The notes under the pieces were generated by a model, which saw only the letters and a list, made by a program, of their open reading frames with translations, was not told where the DNA came from and made no database searches. The translations under genes and the position numbers were made by a program. Shown in pieces: positions 17,357 to 25,934 of a stretch of DNA of 64,000 bases. Within the stretch, counting starts at the first letter, position 1; each line of letters begins with the position of its first letter. The DNA is from UBA7672 sp030824255 (GTDB lineage Bacteria; Pseudomonadota; Alphaproteobacteria; Caulobacterales; Hyphomonadaceae): positions 3,658,001 through 3,722,000 of the forward strand of contig OW818686.1 of NCBI GenBank assembly GCA_942493305.1, given 5' to 3'.

Positions 17357-17385
17357 TTGACAGTCAGGAGGCGGAGCCATACCTC
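17357..17385 (+). promoter_or_regulatory. groESL promoter
   Basis: TTGACA at 17357-17362 followed after 16 bases by ATACCT, placing transcription start at or just before the CIRCE element. The preceding C (CTTGAC) and the CCATACCT block also fit a heat-shock sigma-32 promoter, so either or both holoenzymes may use it. Confidence 0.65.
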
Positions 17386-17395
17386 GCTCACACTG

Positions 17396-17422
17396 CTGGC
17401 ACTCGTATGGCGAGACTGCTAG
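17396..17422 (+). promoter_or_regulatory. CIRCE operator (HrcA binding site)
   Basis: CTGGCACTC - nine bases - GACTGCTAG matches the CIRCE inverted repeat (TTAGCACTC-N9-GAGTGCTAA) with three departures, including a swapped base pair step in the right arm. It lies 59 bases upstream of groS. HrcA should repress groESL here under non-stress conditions. Confidence 0.85.
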
Positions 17423-17481
17423 CAGCCCAGTTTCAAGGCCGCTCAAGGGAGTGGTCCGAACCCAAAAACAGAGGCCAAATC

Positions 17482-17793
17482 ATGAGCTTTCGTCCGCTTC
17501 ATGACCGCGTGCTTGTTCGCCGCGTCAAAGAAGAAGAGAAAACCAAGGGCGGGATCATCATCCCCGATACCGTCAAGGAGAAGCCCCAGGAGGGCAAGAT
17601 CGTGGCGGTTGGCTCGGGCTCGCGCGGCGAAGACGGCAAAGTCACTCCGCTCGACGTGAAAGCTGGCGATCGCATCCTGTTCGGCAAATGGTCGGGCACG
17701 GAAGTCACGATCGAAGGCGAGGAGCTCATCATCATGAAAGAGAGCGACATCCTCGGCATCGTCGAAAAGACCGCAACGACGGCGAAGAAGTAG
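17482..17793 (+). CDS. groS: Co-chaperonin GroES
   Basis: A 103-residue GroES, the heptameric lid of the GroEL folding chamber. SFRPLHDRVLVRRVKEEEKT, the mobile loop KGGIIIPDT and the C-terminal EGEELIIMKESDILGIVE are characteristic. The ATG at 17482 is used although the frame stays open upstream to 17299, because that is where family homology begins and GAGG precedes it. It is cotranscribed with groL 54 bases downstream; controlled by HrcA/CIRCE and probably sigma-32. Confidence 0.97.
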   Translation: MSFRPLHDRVLVRRVKEEEKTKGGIIIPDTVKEKPQEGKIVAVGSGSRGEDGKVTPLDVKAGDRILFGKWSGTEVTIEGEELIIMKESDILGIVEKTATTAKK

Positions 17794-17847
17794 GCCTCGC
17801 GGCCCCCCTCGCCTTCCCTATCATTCAGTTAGCTAGGAATAAGCCAC

Positions 17848-19494
17848 ATGGCAGCCAAGCACGTACAGTTTTCCGCCGAAGCCCGTGAGCGCATGATGCG
17901 CGGCGTCGACGTTCTCGCCAACGCCGTTAAAGTGACGCTCGGCCCCAAAGGCCGTAACGTCATAATCGAAAAATCCTTCGGCGCTCCGCGCACCACGAAA
18001 GATGGCGTCACCGTCGCCAAGGAAATCGAACTTGCTGACAAGTTCGAGAACATGGGCGCCCAGATGATCCGCGAAGTGGCCTCGAAAGCCAACGACGTCG
18101 CGGGTGACGGCACCACGACCGCCACTGTCCTCGCCCAGGCCATCGTCAAAGAAGGCCTCAAGCGCGTCGCCGCTGGTATGAACCCGATGGACCTCAAGCG
18201 CGGCGTCGAGAAAGCCGTTCTCGAAGTCGTCGAAAACCTGAAGAAGCAGTCCAAGAAGGTCACTACCAACGAGGAAATCGCTCAGGTCGGCTCGATCTCG
18301 GCCAATGGCGAAGTCGCTATCGGCGACATGATTGCCGAAGCCATGGCGAAAGTCGGCAACGAGGGCGTCATCACGGTTGAGGAAGCCAAGGCTCTCGAAA
18401 CCGAACTCGACGTCGTCGAAGGCATGCAGTTCGACCGCGGCTACCTTTCGGCTTACTTCATCACGAACGCTGACAAGATGGAGGCCGTCCTCGACGACGC
18501 CCTCATCCTTCTACACGAGAAGAAGCTGACCTCGCTCCAGCCTCTCCTCCCTGTGCTGGAAGCTGTTGTGCAGACCGCACGGCCGCTGATCATCATCTCG
18601 GAAGACGTTGAAGGCGAAGCTCTGGCCACGCTCGTCGTGAACAAGCTCCGCGGCGGCCTCAAGGTTGCTGCCGTGAAAGCCCCGGGCTTCGGCGACCGCC
18701 GCAAGGCCATGCTGGAAGACATCGCCATCCTCACGGGCGGCACTGTCATCTCCGAAGACCTCGGCATCAAGCTCGAGAACGTGACCATCGACATGCTCGG
18801 CAAAGCCAAGCGCGTGCAGATCTCGAAAGAGAACACCACGATCGTCGACGGTGGCGGCAAGAAAAAAGAGATCGAAGGCCGTATCTCCCAGATCCGCAAG
18901 CAGATCGAAGAGACCACTTCGGATTACGATAAAGAGAAGCTGCAAGAGCGTCTCGCCAAGCTCGCTGGCGGCGTTGCCGTCATCAAGGTTGGCGGCGCTA
19001 CGGAAGTGGAAGTGAAAGAGCGTAAGGACCGCGTTGACGACGCTCTGAACGCCACGCGCGCTGCCGTGGAAGAAGGTATTGTCGCCGGCGGCGGCACTGC
19101 CCTCCTCCGCGCCGCTTTCGCCATCAAGTCCGAAGGCGAGAACGACGACCAGCAAGCCGGCATCGATATCGTCCGCAAGGCGCTTGAAGCCCCGATCCGC
19201 CAGATCGCCGAAAACGCTGGCGTTGAAGGCTCGATCGTCGTCGGCCGCATACGTTCGGAAAAAGGCACGAAGAACTTCGGCTTCAACGCGCAGACCGAAG
19301 AATACGGCGACCTGGTCGAGATGGGCATCATCGATCCGGCGAAAGTCGTCCGCGTTGCTCTGCAGAACGCTGCTTCGGTGGCTGCCCTGCTGATCACGAC
19401 GGAAGCTGCAATCGCTGACGCGCCGAAGAAAGACGCTGGCCATTCGCATGGCGGCGGCGGTGGCATGCCGGACATGGGCGGTATGGACTTCTAG
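17848..19494 (+). CDS. groL: Chaperonin GroEL
   Basis: A 548-residue Hsp60 chaperonin, full length. KVTLGPKGRNVIIEKSFG, the ATP-binding DGTTTATVLAQ, the apical GRPLIIISEDVEGEAL-like segment and the flexible GGM-rich C-terminal tail (GGGGGMPDMGGMDF) are present. It folds cytosolic proteins together with GroES. A G/C hairpin terminator follows 30 bases beyond the stop. Confidence 0.98.
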   Translation: MAAKHVQFSAEARERMMRGVDVLANAVKVTLGPKGRNVIIEKSFGAPRTTKDGVTVAKEIELADKFENMGAQMIREVASKANDVAGDGTTTATVLAQAIVKEGLKRVAAGMNPMDLKRGVEKAVLEVVENLKKQSKKVTTNEEIAQVGSISANGEVAIGDMIAEAMAKVGNEGVITVEEAKALETELDVVEGMQFDRGYLSAYFITNADKMEAVLDDALILLHEKKLTSLQPLLPVLEAVVQTARPLIIISEDVEGEALATLVVNKLRGGLKVAAVKAPGFGDRRKAMLEDIAILTGGTVISEDLGIKLENVTIDMLGKAKRVQISKENTTIVDGGGKKKEIEGRISQIRKQIEETTSDYDKEKLQERLAKLAGGVAVIKVGGATEVEVKERKDRVDDALNATRAAVEEGIVAGGGTALLRAAFAIKSEGENDDQQAGIDIVRKALEAPIRQIAENAGVEGSIVVGRIRSEKGTKNFGFNAQTEEYGDLVEMGIIDPAKVVRVALQNAASVAALLITTEAAIADAPKKDAGHSHGGGGGMPDMGGMDF

Positions 19495-19524
19495 TCCATC
19501 CGAGTCGGATACTCTAAAATCGGG

Positions 19525-19557
19525 AAGGGCGGCTCTCACGAGCCGCCCTTCTTGTTT
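19525..19557 (+). terminator. groESL terminator
   Basis: An 11-bp stem AAGGGCGGCTC / GAGCCGCCCTT with a TCAC loop and CTTGTTT tail. Confidence 0.92.
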
Positions 19558-19867
19558 ATTCATCGAAGCCAATAGGTTCACGTGCGCGTGATCGACTCCG
19601 GCAGCCAAGGCAGTGATAGCCTACAGACGCTGCATCCGGCAGAATCTCGTTCGTAGATGATCGATATATCGACACGTCCTTCCGTAATACTCGCGTGGGG
19701 CGAAATCCCATCCCAACTCAACAAGCCTGCATATTCAGAAAATCAGCCGCCCAGCAAGCATTGCTCGAATATCAATATGCATTTATTGTTTTTCGAGAAG
19801 CTCACTTTGGCCGCCCATCCTGACCCCGGGCGAGCCAGATGACAAAGAGCTTCAGAATGCCGATTGG

Positions 19868-19904
19868 CGGGGCGGTCTGGGAACAGATCGCCCCGACTTC
19901 TTTT
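19868..19904 (+). terminator. Orphan intrinsic terminator, possible end of a small RNA
   Basis: A 12-bp stem from CGGGGCGGTCTG and CAGATCGCCCCG closed by a GNRA-type GGAA loop and followed by ACTTCTTTT. No supported protein gene ends upstream; groESL already has its own terminator 310 bases earlier. The transcript it ends should start between about 19600 and 19840. Confidence 0.8.
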
Positions 19905-20042
19905 CGGGCCTGAGATCGTCAAGGTGCCAAATCCTCCGGCACCCTTACCGAAACTCCCCTTTCAGGCGAGCAGGCTCATCGACCAGACAGGTTGGCTCTG
20001 GGAAGGTGAGTTCAGACACGTCGACAGGAAAACTGTCCCGTA

Positions 20043-20140
20043 AAAGAAAAAGGGCGGCGCGATAAACGCGCCGCCACTAGAAGGGTCTGATACGAGCGTT
20101 TCCTCCCCGAAACGCCAAACCGCCGAAGCAGTTCGGTATG
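20043..20140 (-). ncRNA. Candidate small RNA with three hairpins
   Basis: Minus-strand segment with a 5-bp hairpin (20123-20136, CCGAA/TTCGG), a second hairpin CGTTTC-GGGGAG-GAAACG (20097-20114) exposing a purine-rich, Shine-Dalgarno-like loop, and a terminal 9-bp stem GGCGGCGCG-TTTAT-CGCGCCGCC (20053-20075) with a CTTTTTCTTTT tail. A TTGACT resembling a -35 box lies at 20164-20169, but no good -10 follows at the expected distance. It may instead be a 3' fragment of the hisSZG transcript, which ends 188 bases upstream. Confidence 0.5.
20053..20075 (-). terminator. Strong minus-strand terminator
   Basis: Nine G/C pairs around a five-base loop with an eleven-base pyrimidine tail (CTTTTTCTTTT) on the minus strand. 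It ends the hisSZG operon transcript, the candidate small RNA, or both. Confidence 0.85.
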
Positions 20141-20327
20141 ACGATCACCTGAAGCGGCATTTAAGTCAAGCACGATCTTACGTGTACGTTATCAGCTTCG
20201 GGTAAGCTTTGGCCGAACCGGCCCTCCCTGGAATCAAATTCTGCAAGGAAACACCCATTCACGTGTTCGCAAGCGCAACATTTGGCCGTTTGTGACGATA
20301 CTGTACGGAATCGCCCTCTCGCAGCGA

Positions 20328-21086
20328 TCACGCAGCCGTATTGTTCAGCGCCATACCAAAATCCTGAAAGCGCGTCGTCCGTAAGCCGGCCTTCTCCTCG
20401 ATCCCGTCGATCAGTGTACGAAGCGTTTTGAGTGCTTCCGGCGACCATTCCGCTTCCAGCGAGGCCGCGAGTTGCGCCTGGCTGCGCAGGATCACGCCGT
20501 CATTGAGAATCTTCAGTCCATTGGCTTTAAGGGTTGCCCCCGTCGTCGTGATATCTACGACAAGATCCGCAACGCCCGCAGCCGGCGCGCCTTCCGTGGC
20601 GCCGGCGCTTTCGACGATGCGATAGTGCCCCACACCTTCCTCGGTGAAAAAGCGGCGCGTCGAACGCACATACTTCGTCGCCACGCGCAGCTTGCGCCCT
20701 GTCGTCGCTTCAAGCCGCGCCGCTACGTCATCCACATCGGCCATCGTTTCGACATCGAGCCAGCTAGCCGGCGCGGCCACGACAAGATCAGCGCGCCCAA
20801 AGCCCAGCGGCGCAAGCAGATGCGCAACGCGCTCGAGATCGCCCACTTGCTCGCGCAGCAGATCCTCGCCACTGACGCCGCAATGAATGTCGCCCGCCAG
20901 AACGCCCGACGCGATCTCCGAGGCCGACAACAGCCGCACCTCGATCGCCGGCAGGTTCGGAATGCGTGCGAGATAGCCACGCGCACCGCCAAGCGCCTCA
21001 ATCGGAAAACCTGACTCGCGGAAGAAATCCTCCGCCTGTTCCTTGAGCCGCCCCTTGGACGGCACGGCCAGCGTCATCGCGCTCAT
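20328..21086 (-). CDS. hisG: ATP phosphoribosyltransferase catalytic subunit (short form)
   Basis: A 252-residue HisG that joins ATP and PRPP in the first step of histidine synthesis. LAVPSKGRLKE at the N-terminus and DLVVDITTTGATLKANGLKIL (PRPP-binding loop) are conserved. It lacks the ~80-residue regulatory domain of long HisG, so it should depend on HisZ, encoded directly upstream with a four-base ATGA overlap. Two in-frame ATGs (21086 and 21077) are possible starts. Last gene of the hisS-hisZ-hisG operon. Confidence 0.93.
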   Translation of the reverse strand: MSAMTLAVPSKGRLKEQAEDFFRESGFPIEALGGARGYLARIPNLPAIEVRLLSASEIASGVLAGDIHCGVSGEDLLREQVGDLERVAHLLAPLGFGRADLVVAAPASWLDVETMADVDDVAARLEATTGRKLRVATKYVRSTRRFFTEEGVGHYRIVESAGATEGAPAAGVADLVVDITTTGATLKANGLKILNDGVILRSQAQLAASLEAEWSPEALKTLRTLIDGIEEKAGLRTTRFQDFGMALNNTAA

Positions 21087-22183
21087 TGCCCTCCCCTCCT
21101 GCCGAGCCGATCCGCGCGGATCGCAGCACCGATTCCTGAAGCCTCGATCCCACCTGCGCTGAGGCGCGCAATCAGCCCATCATAACGCCCGCCCGAAACG
21201 ATCGGCCGGTCCTCGCCTGCCAGATGCGCCAGTTCGAAAACAAACCCGTCGTAGTATTCAAAGCGCCGTCCAGCTTCCGCGCTGAAGATCGCGTCGACCC
21301 AGAACGGTGGCTTCAACTTCCCAATCAGCGCAATGCGCTCGGCATAAGTTTCCAGCGCTGGCTCGATATTGAGCCCCGTATCCCTGGCGAACCGCTCCAG
21401 CGCCCCGGCGCTCTCGGCAGCTGGCATCGCCAGGTCGAGATAGCTCGCCAGCACCGCCGAAACGCCGGGCTCAGGGAGCGGGTCAGTCGCTTTCTCACGC
21501 AAGCGCCGTGCAATCTCCGCTGGCGTTCGTCCCACCGCTTCAATGCCCATCGTCGCCAGCTCTGCCTCGACCGCGCGCGTCGCATCGTCCGCACTCAGAA
21601 CACCGATGCGGCGCGTGGCGTCCGCCATGTCCGTCTGCCCGAGCGCCCCCTCCAGCAATTCGCGCGGTCCCTTCCGGCGGCTGAAAGCACGCCGCAAACG
21701 GTCGCGCCACTGTGGCGATAATTGCAACGCTCCCAGCAGCGCATGGTAAATCGCCACGTCGCCAAAACGAACTTTTGCGCCCGAAACGCCACCAGCCTGC
21801 GCCGCCTCCAGCGCAACACTAAGGGCCTCGGCATCCTCAGCTGCCGAGCGCGAATTACCGAACCATTCAAAGCCAATCTGCAGATGCTCCACCGGATCGT
21901 CAGATCCGCGTGGCGGCAAACGGTAGACAGGCCCCGCGCCGTGATAACGCGCCACCGGCGCTTCGCCCGTCGCCACCATCTGGGCGATTGGCGTTGTCAG
22001 ATCAGGACGCAGGCAATGCTCCGCGCCGCTGGCATCGGTGAACGTGCAGAGACGCGAACGTACCGCCTCGCCCGAAAGCTCCAGGATGACTTCGGCGGGC
22101 AGCAGCGTCTTAGGCTCGGCTTTCACGCCGCTCACGCGCGCGATGCGGGCGAGTGCGGCGGCGGCTTCCGGCGTCAGACTCAC
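21083..22183 (-). CDS. hisZ: ATP phosphoribosyltransferase regulatory subunit
   Basis: A 366-residue HisRS paralogue without aminoacylation function that activates short HisG and confers histidine feedback. LRPDLTTPIAQM, AGPVYRLPP and QIGFEWFG echo motif 2 of histidyl-tRNA synthetase, and SGGRYDGLIARL the histidine-binding loop. The start is the GTG at 22183 overlapping the hisS stop (GTGA); a longer frame into hisS is rejected. It sits between hisS and hisG. Confidence 0.9.
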   Translation of the reverse strand: MSLTPEAAAALARIARVSGVKAEPKTLLPAEVILELSGEAVRSRLCTFTDASGAEHCLRPDLTTPIAQMVATGEAPVARYHGAGPVYRLPPRGSDDPVEHLQIGFEWFGNSRSAAEDAEALSVALEAAQAGGVSGAKVRFGDVAIYHALLGALQLSPQWRDRLRRAFSRRKGPRELLEGALGQTDMADATRRIGVLSADDATRAVEAELATMGIEAVGRTPAEIARRLREKATDPLPEPGVSAVLASYLDLAMPAAESAGALERFARDTGLNIEPALETYAERIALIGKLKPPFWVDAIFSAEAGRRFEYYDGFVFELAHLAGEDRPIVSGGRYDGLIARLSAGGIEASGIGAAIRADRLGRRGGQ

Positions 22184-23661
22184 GACTGCCCCACGATCGA
22201 TTTGATGCGGGCGACCATCTCGCCGCGCGGGCATTCGAACTGGCCCGGCCGCTCGGACCGCCAGGCGTCGTTGTCCGTCATGCCCTTCGCAGCAGCAGCG
22301 CCGGCCTTGAGGTCCTTGATGGTGACGACGCCCTTCTCGCGCTCATTGCCGCCGACGATGACGACAGCGGGCGAGTTGCGGCGGTCGGCGTATTTCATCT
22401 GCGGCTTCATGCCCGACGAGCCGAGATACATTTCGGCGCGGACGCCTGCCTTGCGCAGGTCGGAGGCGAGTGTGGCGTAGTCGGCCAGCTGGTCCTTATC
22501 CATGACCAGCACCAGCACAGGGCCTTCGACCGTGGCTTCGCCGCTGGCAGCCATTGCGGCGGCGAGACGGGAAACGCCGACGGAGAAGCCGGTGGCGGGG
22601 GCGGGTTCGCCGCGGAAACGGGCGACAAGCCCGTCATAACGGCCACCGCCGCCGACAGAGCCGAACTTCATCACATTGCCGTCCGCATCGCGAAACTCGC
22701 GCAGGAACTCAGCCTCGAACACCGGCCCGGTATAATACTCAAGGCCGCGCACGATGGAGGGATCGAACACCGCCGCATCATCGCCGATGCCGAGCGCATT
22801 GAGGATGGCGTCGATCTCGCCCAGTTCGGCGACGCCCTGCGCGCCTGAACGGGTCATGCCCGTGGAATTCGCCAGCTTGCGCACCGTTTCAGCGCGCGTA
22901 ACGGAGCGCGAGGTGATGAATTCGATCAGCACGTCGATCTGGTTTGCGGCAAGGCCTGCGCCTTGCGTGACGTCGCCGGACTCGTCCTTGCGGCCCTTGC
23001 CCAGCAGCAGGGAGACGCCTTCGACGCCGAACTTGTCGAACTTGTCGAGCGCACGCAGCACGGTTGCGCGCTGCGCGGGGTCGAGCACGCCGGCCGTTTC
23101 CATGATCCCGTCGAGGATCTGGCGGGAGTTTACGCGGATCACATATTCGCCGCGCGCGGCGCCGGCGGCCTGCATGGCCTCGGCTGCGATGGCGATCATC
23201 TCGGCGTCGGCAGCGGGACCAGCGACACCCACACTATCGGCGTCGCACTGGATGAATTCGCGGAAGCGGAACGGGCCCGGCTTCTCGTTCCGCCAGACGG
23301 GGCCGGCTGAGTATCGGCGGAATGGCTTCGGGATACGATCCCAGTTCTCGGCCACATAGCGGGCCAGCGGGGCGGTATGGTCGTAGCGGAGCGCGATCCA
23401 CTGCTCGTCATCGTCCTGCAGGGCGAAGACGCCGGCGTTTGGACGGTCAGTATCCGGAAGGAACTTGCCCAGCGCGTCGACATATTCGAACGGGCCGGTG
23501 TCCAGCGCGTCGAAGCCCCAGCGCTGGTAAACCTGGCTGATGGCGTCCACGAGACGGCGTTCGGCGGCGATGACCGCCGCCGTCCTGTCAGGAAATCCGC
23601 GCGGCTTGCGCGCTTCGGGCCGCTTCTGCTCGTCGTTGGACATGATGACCATCCATCCCAA
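22180..23661 (-). CDS. hisS: Histidyl-tRNA synthetase
   Basis: A 493-residue class II synthetase of the alphaproteobacterial type, charging tRNA-His. Motif 2 (FRRYSAGPVWRNEKPGPFRFREFIQCDAD; at about residues 115-145), the histidine-binding GLEYYTGPVFEAE and GGGGRYDGLVARF are present, and the anticodon-binding domain closes the protein. Starts at 23661 and 23643 are both possible; GAAGG precedes the first. First gene of the operon with hisZ and hisG. Confidence 0.95.
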   Translation of the reverse strand: MGWMVIMSNDEQKRPEARKPRGFPDRTAAVIAAERRLVDAISQVYQRWGFDALDTGPFEYVDALGKFLPDTDRPNAGVFALQDDDEQWIALRYDHTAPLARYVAENWDRIPKPFRRYSAGPVWRNEKPGPFRFREFIQCDADSVGVAGPAADAEMIAIAAEAMQAAGAARGEYVIRVNSRQILDGIMETAGVLDPAQRATVLRALDKFDKFGVEGVSLLLGKGRKDESGDVTQGAGLAANQIDVLIEFITSRSVTRAETVRKLANSTGMTRSGAQGVAELGEIDAILNALGIGDDAAVFDPSIVRGLEYYTGPVFEAEFLREFRDADGNVMKFGSVGGGGRYDGLVARFRGEPAPATGFSVGVSRLAAAMAASGEATVEGPVLVLVMDKDQLADYATLASDLRKAGVRAEMYLGSSGMKPQMKYADRRNSPAVVIVGGNEREKGVVTIKDLKAGAAAAKGMTDNDAWRSERPGQFECPRGEMVARIKSIVGQS

Positions 23662-23728
23662 GCCTTCAAGCGTTTGGGGCCTGCCGGATAGCTTATCAGC
23701 CCGGACGGGGCAACATCTGCCTCGGGAC

Positions 23729-24670
23729 CTAGTGGTAGATCACCGGGAACTCGGCCACGCCGCTGAAATCGTTGAAGCGGAGGTCATATCCACCCGCATT
23801 CTGCGGGTCGATGGCGAAGACGACTTCGGATTTTCCGTCATTGTCGTAGTCGCCCGCATCGAGCAGCGTGCGCCATTCGCCAAGGTTCTGGACTTTCCCG
23901 TCGGGGGCGATGGCGTAGGTCTGGGGCGCATAGGCAACGCCGTCCATCGGACCGTCGCAGAGATAACCGTCGAGGTTGGCGGAGGCGATGAACCAGCCCT
24001 TGTTTGAGCCAAAGCCGCCGAAGATGCCGACATCCTTCTCGGTGTAGGTGACAGGCTTGGGAACGTTCTCCTCCGGGCTGGCGCAATTCTCGACACTCGC
24101 GAATTGCGTGCGGAACGCCGCAACCACAGCCGCCTGAGCCGCAGGCGTCAGGTCAGCAGGCGCCCAGCCATCGGGATCAGCCACGTTAGGCGTCGACACG
24201 GCGACCAGCGGACGGTGAACCGGGCGACCATCGCCGTTGCCAAAATCGAGCGTGGGCTCACCCACGGTTGGCGCGTTGATACCGCCGTCGAGATGCTGGG
24301 TGCCAACATCGCCGTAGGTCTTGAATTCGACATCGATCACGGCCGGGACCGCGCCAACTACCTGCCCCTGATGGGCGATAGTCCAGTTGACTTCGGTCGG
24401 GAACTTGGCCGGCGCCTGCTGCAGGCAGGCCAGATCGCTGCATTTGGGATCGAGTGATTTCCAGCCGGTTCCGTCGTTGGCAAACACGACACGGACGACT
24501 GTGCGCGCCTGCTCGTATTGCGTCTCGGACCGCGGCTCCAGAACGCCAACCATCAACCCAAGCGTTTCGGCAACGGACGCCGCGGCAGGCGGCGCGGCAA
24601 CTTCGGGAGGCGCCGCTGGCGTGCAGGCTGTGGCAGCCAGAACCATCACAATGGGGGCAAGGCGTTTCAT
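23729..24670 (-). CDS. Putative lipoprotein with VCBS/FG-GAP-like segment
   Basis: A 313-residue secreted protein from the ATG at 24670, chosen because GGGAGA lies six bases upstream (an in-frame ATG at 24688 has less support). MKRLAPIVMVLAATAC is a lipoprotein-type signal, although the -3 residue is Ala rather than Leu. Near the C-terminus DAGDYDNDGKSEVVFAI is a calcium-loop FG-GAP/VCBS-like repeat. Cys residues at KCSDLACLQ may form a disulfide. Family not recognised. Single gene, divergent from the next. Confidence 0.7.
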   Translation of the reverse strand: MKRLAPIVMVLAATACTPAAPPEVAAPPAAASVAETLGLMVGVLEPRSETQYEQARTVVRVVFANDGTGWKSLDPKCSDLACLQQAPAKFPTEVNWTIAHQGQVVGAVPAVIDVEFKTYGDVGTQHLDGGINAPTVGEPTLDFGNGDGRPVHRPLVAVSTPNVADPDGWAPADLTPAAQAAVVAAFRTQFASVENCASPEENVPKPVTYTEKDVGIFGGFGSNKGWFIASANLDGYLCDGPMDGVAYAPQTYAIAPDGKVQNLGEWRTLLDAGDYDNDGKSEVVFAIDPQNAGGYDLRFNDFSGVAEFPVIYH

Positions 24671-24786
24671 CGGTATCTCCCGTTTCATCCCACCTGCTCA
24701 CGCCACGTGGTCCGCGCCAATCACGTAAAGCAACACACCCAGGCTATTTTCGCGAAGCCTTAACGGCGGGCGGACATGCTGTGCCC

Positions 24787-25266
24787 ATGAAACGCTTGGC
24801 CGCCATTCTTGCCATCGCCCTGTTCGCCGCTGCGCCTGCGTCTGCGGATACGTTAGCCAGCCAGGTCGGCGCCGAAGCCGCCCGCCTCCTCTCCCATGTT
24901 TCCACGGCTGAGAAAGCCGCCCGCAGCAAGCCCTCCGCAAAGGCCACACAGCTCGCGCCTGAACTGCAATCAGACCTGCAGCGTTTCGGCCTAACCGCCC
25001 GCCGCCTCTCCTCCGAGATCGACCAGCTTGGCGGACCGACAGACCTGCGCTGCATCTTTCGCGGCATGTCCGACGAAACGAGCAAACAACTCACCGCCGC
25101 CGCCGCTGCGAAATCAAACGCCGACCAAGCCATGGTCCTCGCCCGCCTGGTACACATGCTCAAGGACGCGACTGAAATTGCGCCTGCAGTGGACGACGGA
25201 AAAGCAACCGCCGCCAACTCATCCCGAGCGGCGGCGGTGCAATGTCCTGCGGTTAAGAAGTTCTAG
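24787..25266 (+). CDS. Periplasmic helical protein, hypothetical
   Basis: A 159-residue protein with a clear signal peptide (MKRLAAILAIALFAAAPASA, cleavage after ASA). The mature part is alanine-rich and helical, with two cysteines (LRCIFRG and VQCPAVKKF) that could pair. The frame is open upstream, but the ATG at 24787 gives the signal sequence. No family recognised. The stop interlocks with that of the convergent thioredoxin-like gene (CTAG). Confidence 0.65.
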   Translation: MKRLAAILAIALFAAAPASADTLASQVGAEAARLLSHVSTAEKAARSKPSAKATQLAPELQSDLQRFGLTARRLSSEIDQLGGPTDLRCIFRGMSDETSKQLTAAAAAKSNADQAMVLARLVHMLKDATEIAPAVDDGKATAANSSRAAAVQCPAVKKF

Positions 25267-25898
25267 TATTTGACGTCGCAGCCGTAAGGCACCGTCAGCG
25301 CCGGATCTGGCGCCTTGCCGGCCGTCAGGTTCGCGAGCGCTGCGTTCACATAGTTCGTAGCCTTCGGGATATCCTCGACCTTGTTCGACTGTATCGAGTC
25401 GATCGCACCGTTGTAGGCGATCTTCCCGTCCGGTGTGATGATGTACATGTGCGGCGTCGTCTTCGCACCATACGCCCTCCCCATCGAACCATCCGGATCG
25501 AGCAGCACATGAGTCGGTTTGGCGCCGCGATCGGTCGTCAGCTTGTCCGCACCCGCCGCGTTCACGTGACCCTGAGAGCCGGGCTTGGACGAGATCACCG
25601 ACAGCCACACCACGCCATCCTTGGTCGCGGCGGCCTGCGTGTTCTGCATGTTCCTGGAGTCGTAGTGCTTCTTCACGAACGGACAGCCATCGTTCGTCCA
25701 TTCGAGGATAACGGTCTTGCCCTTGAAGTCCGCCAAGGAGACTTCCTTGCCGTCTGTGCTCAGTTCTTTGAACACCGGCGCCGCATTGCCCGGAGGCGCA
25801 GCACTCGCGGTGGATACAATGAGAGCCCCAGCCGTGATCGCAGCGGCAGCAGCGGCCCCGATGATCACTGGCAGACGTTCACGTTTCGAAATGCCCAT
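25263..25898 (-). CDS. Thioredoxin-fold (AhpC/TSA-like) exported protein
   Basis: A 211-residue exported protein with a hydrophobic N-terminal segment (VIIGAAAAAAITAGALIVS) and a thioredoxin-like domain: FKELSTDGKEVSLADFKGK, then EWTNDGCPFVKKHY with a single cysteine (Cys72) where thioredoxins have CxxC, and KTTPHMYIITPDGKIAYNG with the cis-proline. A second cysteine is near the C-terminus (YGCDVKY). It resembles alphaproteobacterial peroxiredoxin-like proteins. It lies next to a DsbD-like reductase on the same strand, which may supply its electrons. Confidence 0.8.
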   Translation of the reverse strand: MGISKRERLPVIIGAAAAAAITAGALIVSTASAAPPGNAAPVFKELSTDGKEVSLADFKGKTVILEWTNDGCPFVKKHYDSRNMQNTQAAATKDGVVWLSVISSKPGSQGHVNAAGADKLTTDRGAKPTHVLLDPDGSMGRAYGAKTTPHMYIITPDGKIAYNGAIDSIQSNKVEDIPKATNYVNAALANLTAGKAPDPALTVPYGCDVKY

Positions 25899-25934
25899 CC
25901 TGCAACTCCCCTACGGATGATATTTCCCACGTAT

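Larger units (their letters stand above)
19558..20327. other. Long gene-free region between groL and hisG
   Basis: About 770 bases without a credible protein gene; ORFs here are short and A/T-richer than neighbours or overlap hisG in another frame. It holds a strong plus-strand terminator with no gene before it (19868-19904) and, on the minus strand, three consecutive hairpins ending in a strong terminator (20043-20140). Both suggest small-RNA genes. The minus-strand hairpin could also end the hisSZG transcript. Confidence 0.6.

Noticed and set aside
19657..19842. 61-codon ORF on the plus strand beyond groL
   Set aside because: Base composition and codon use differ from all neighbours, there is no ribosome-binding site or recognisable motif, and the region is better explained as untranslated RNA.
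20161..20448. 95-codon minus-strand ORF overlapping the 3' end of hisG
   Set aside because: It uses another frame of the certain hisG gene for a third of its length and has no supporting start signal.
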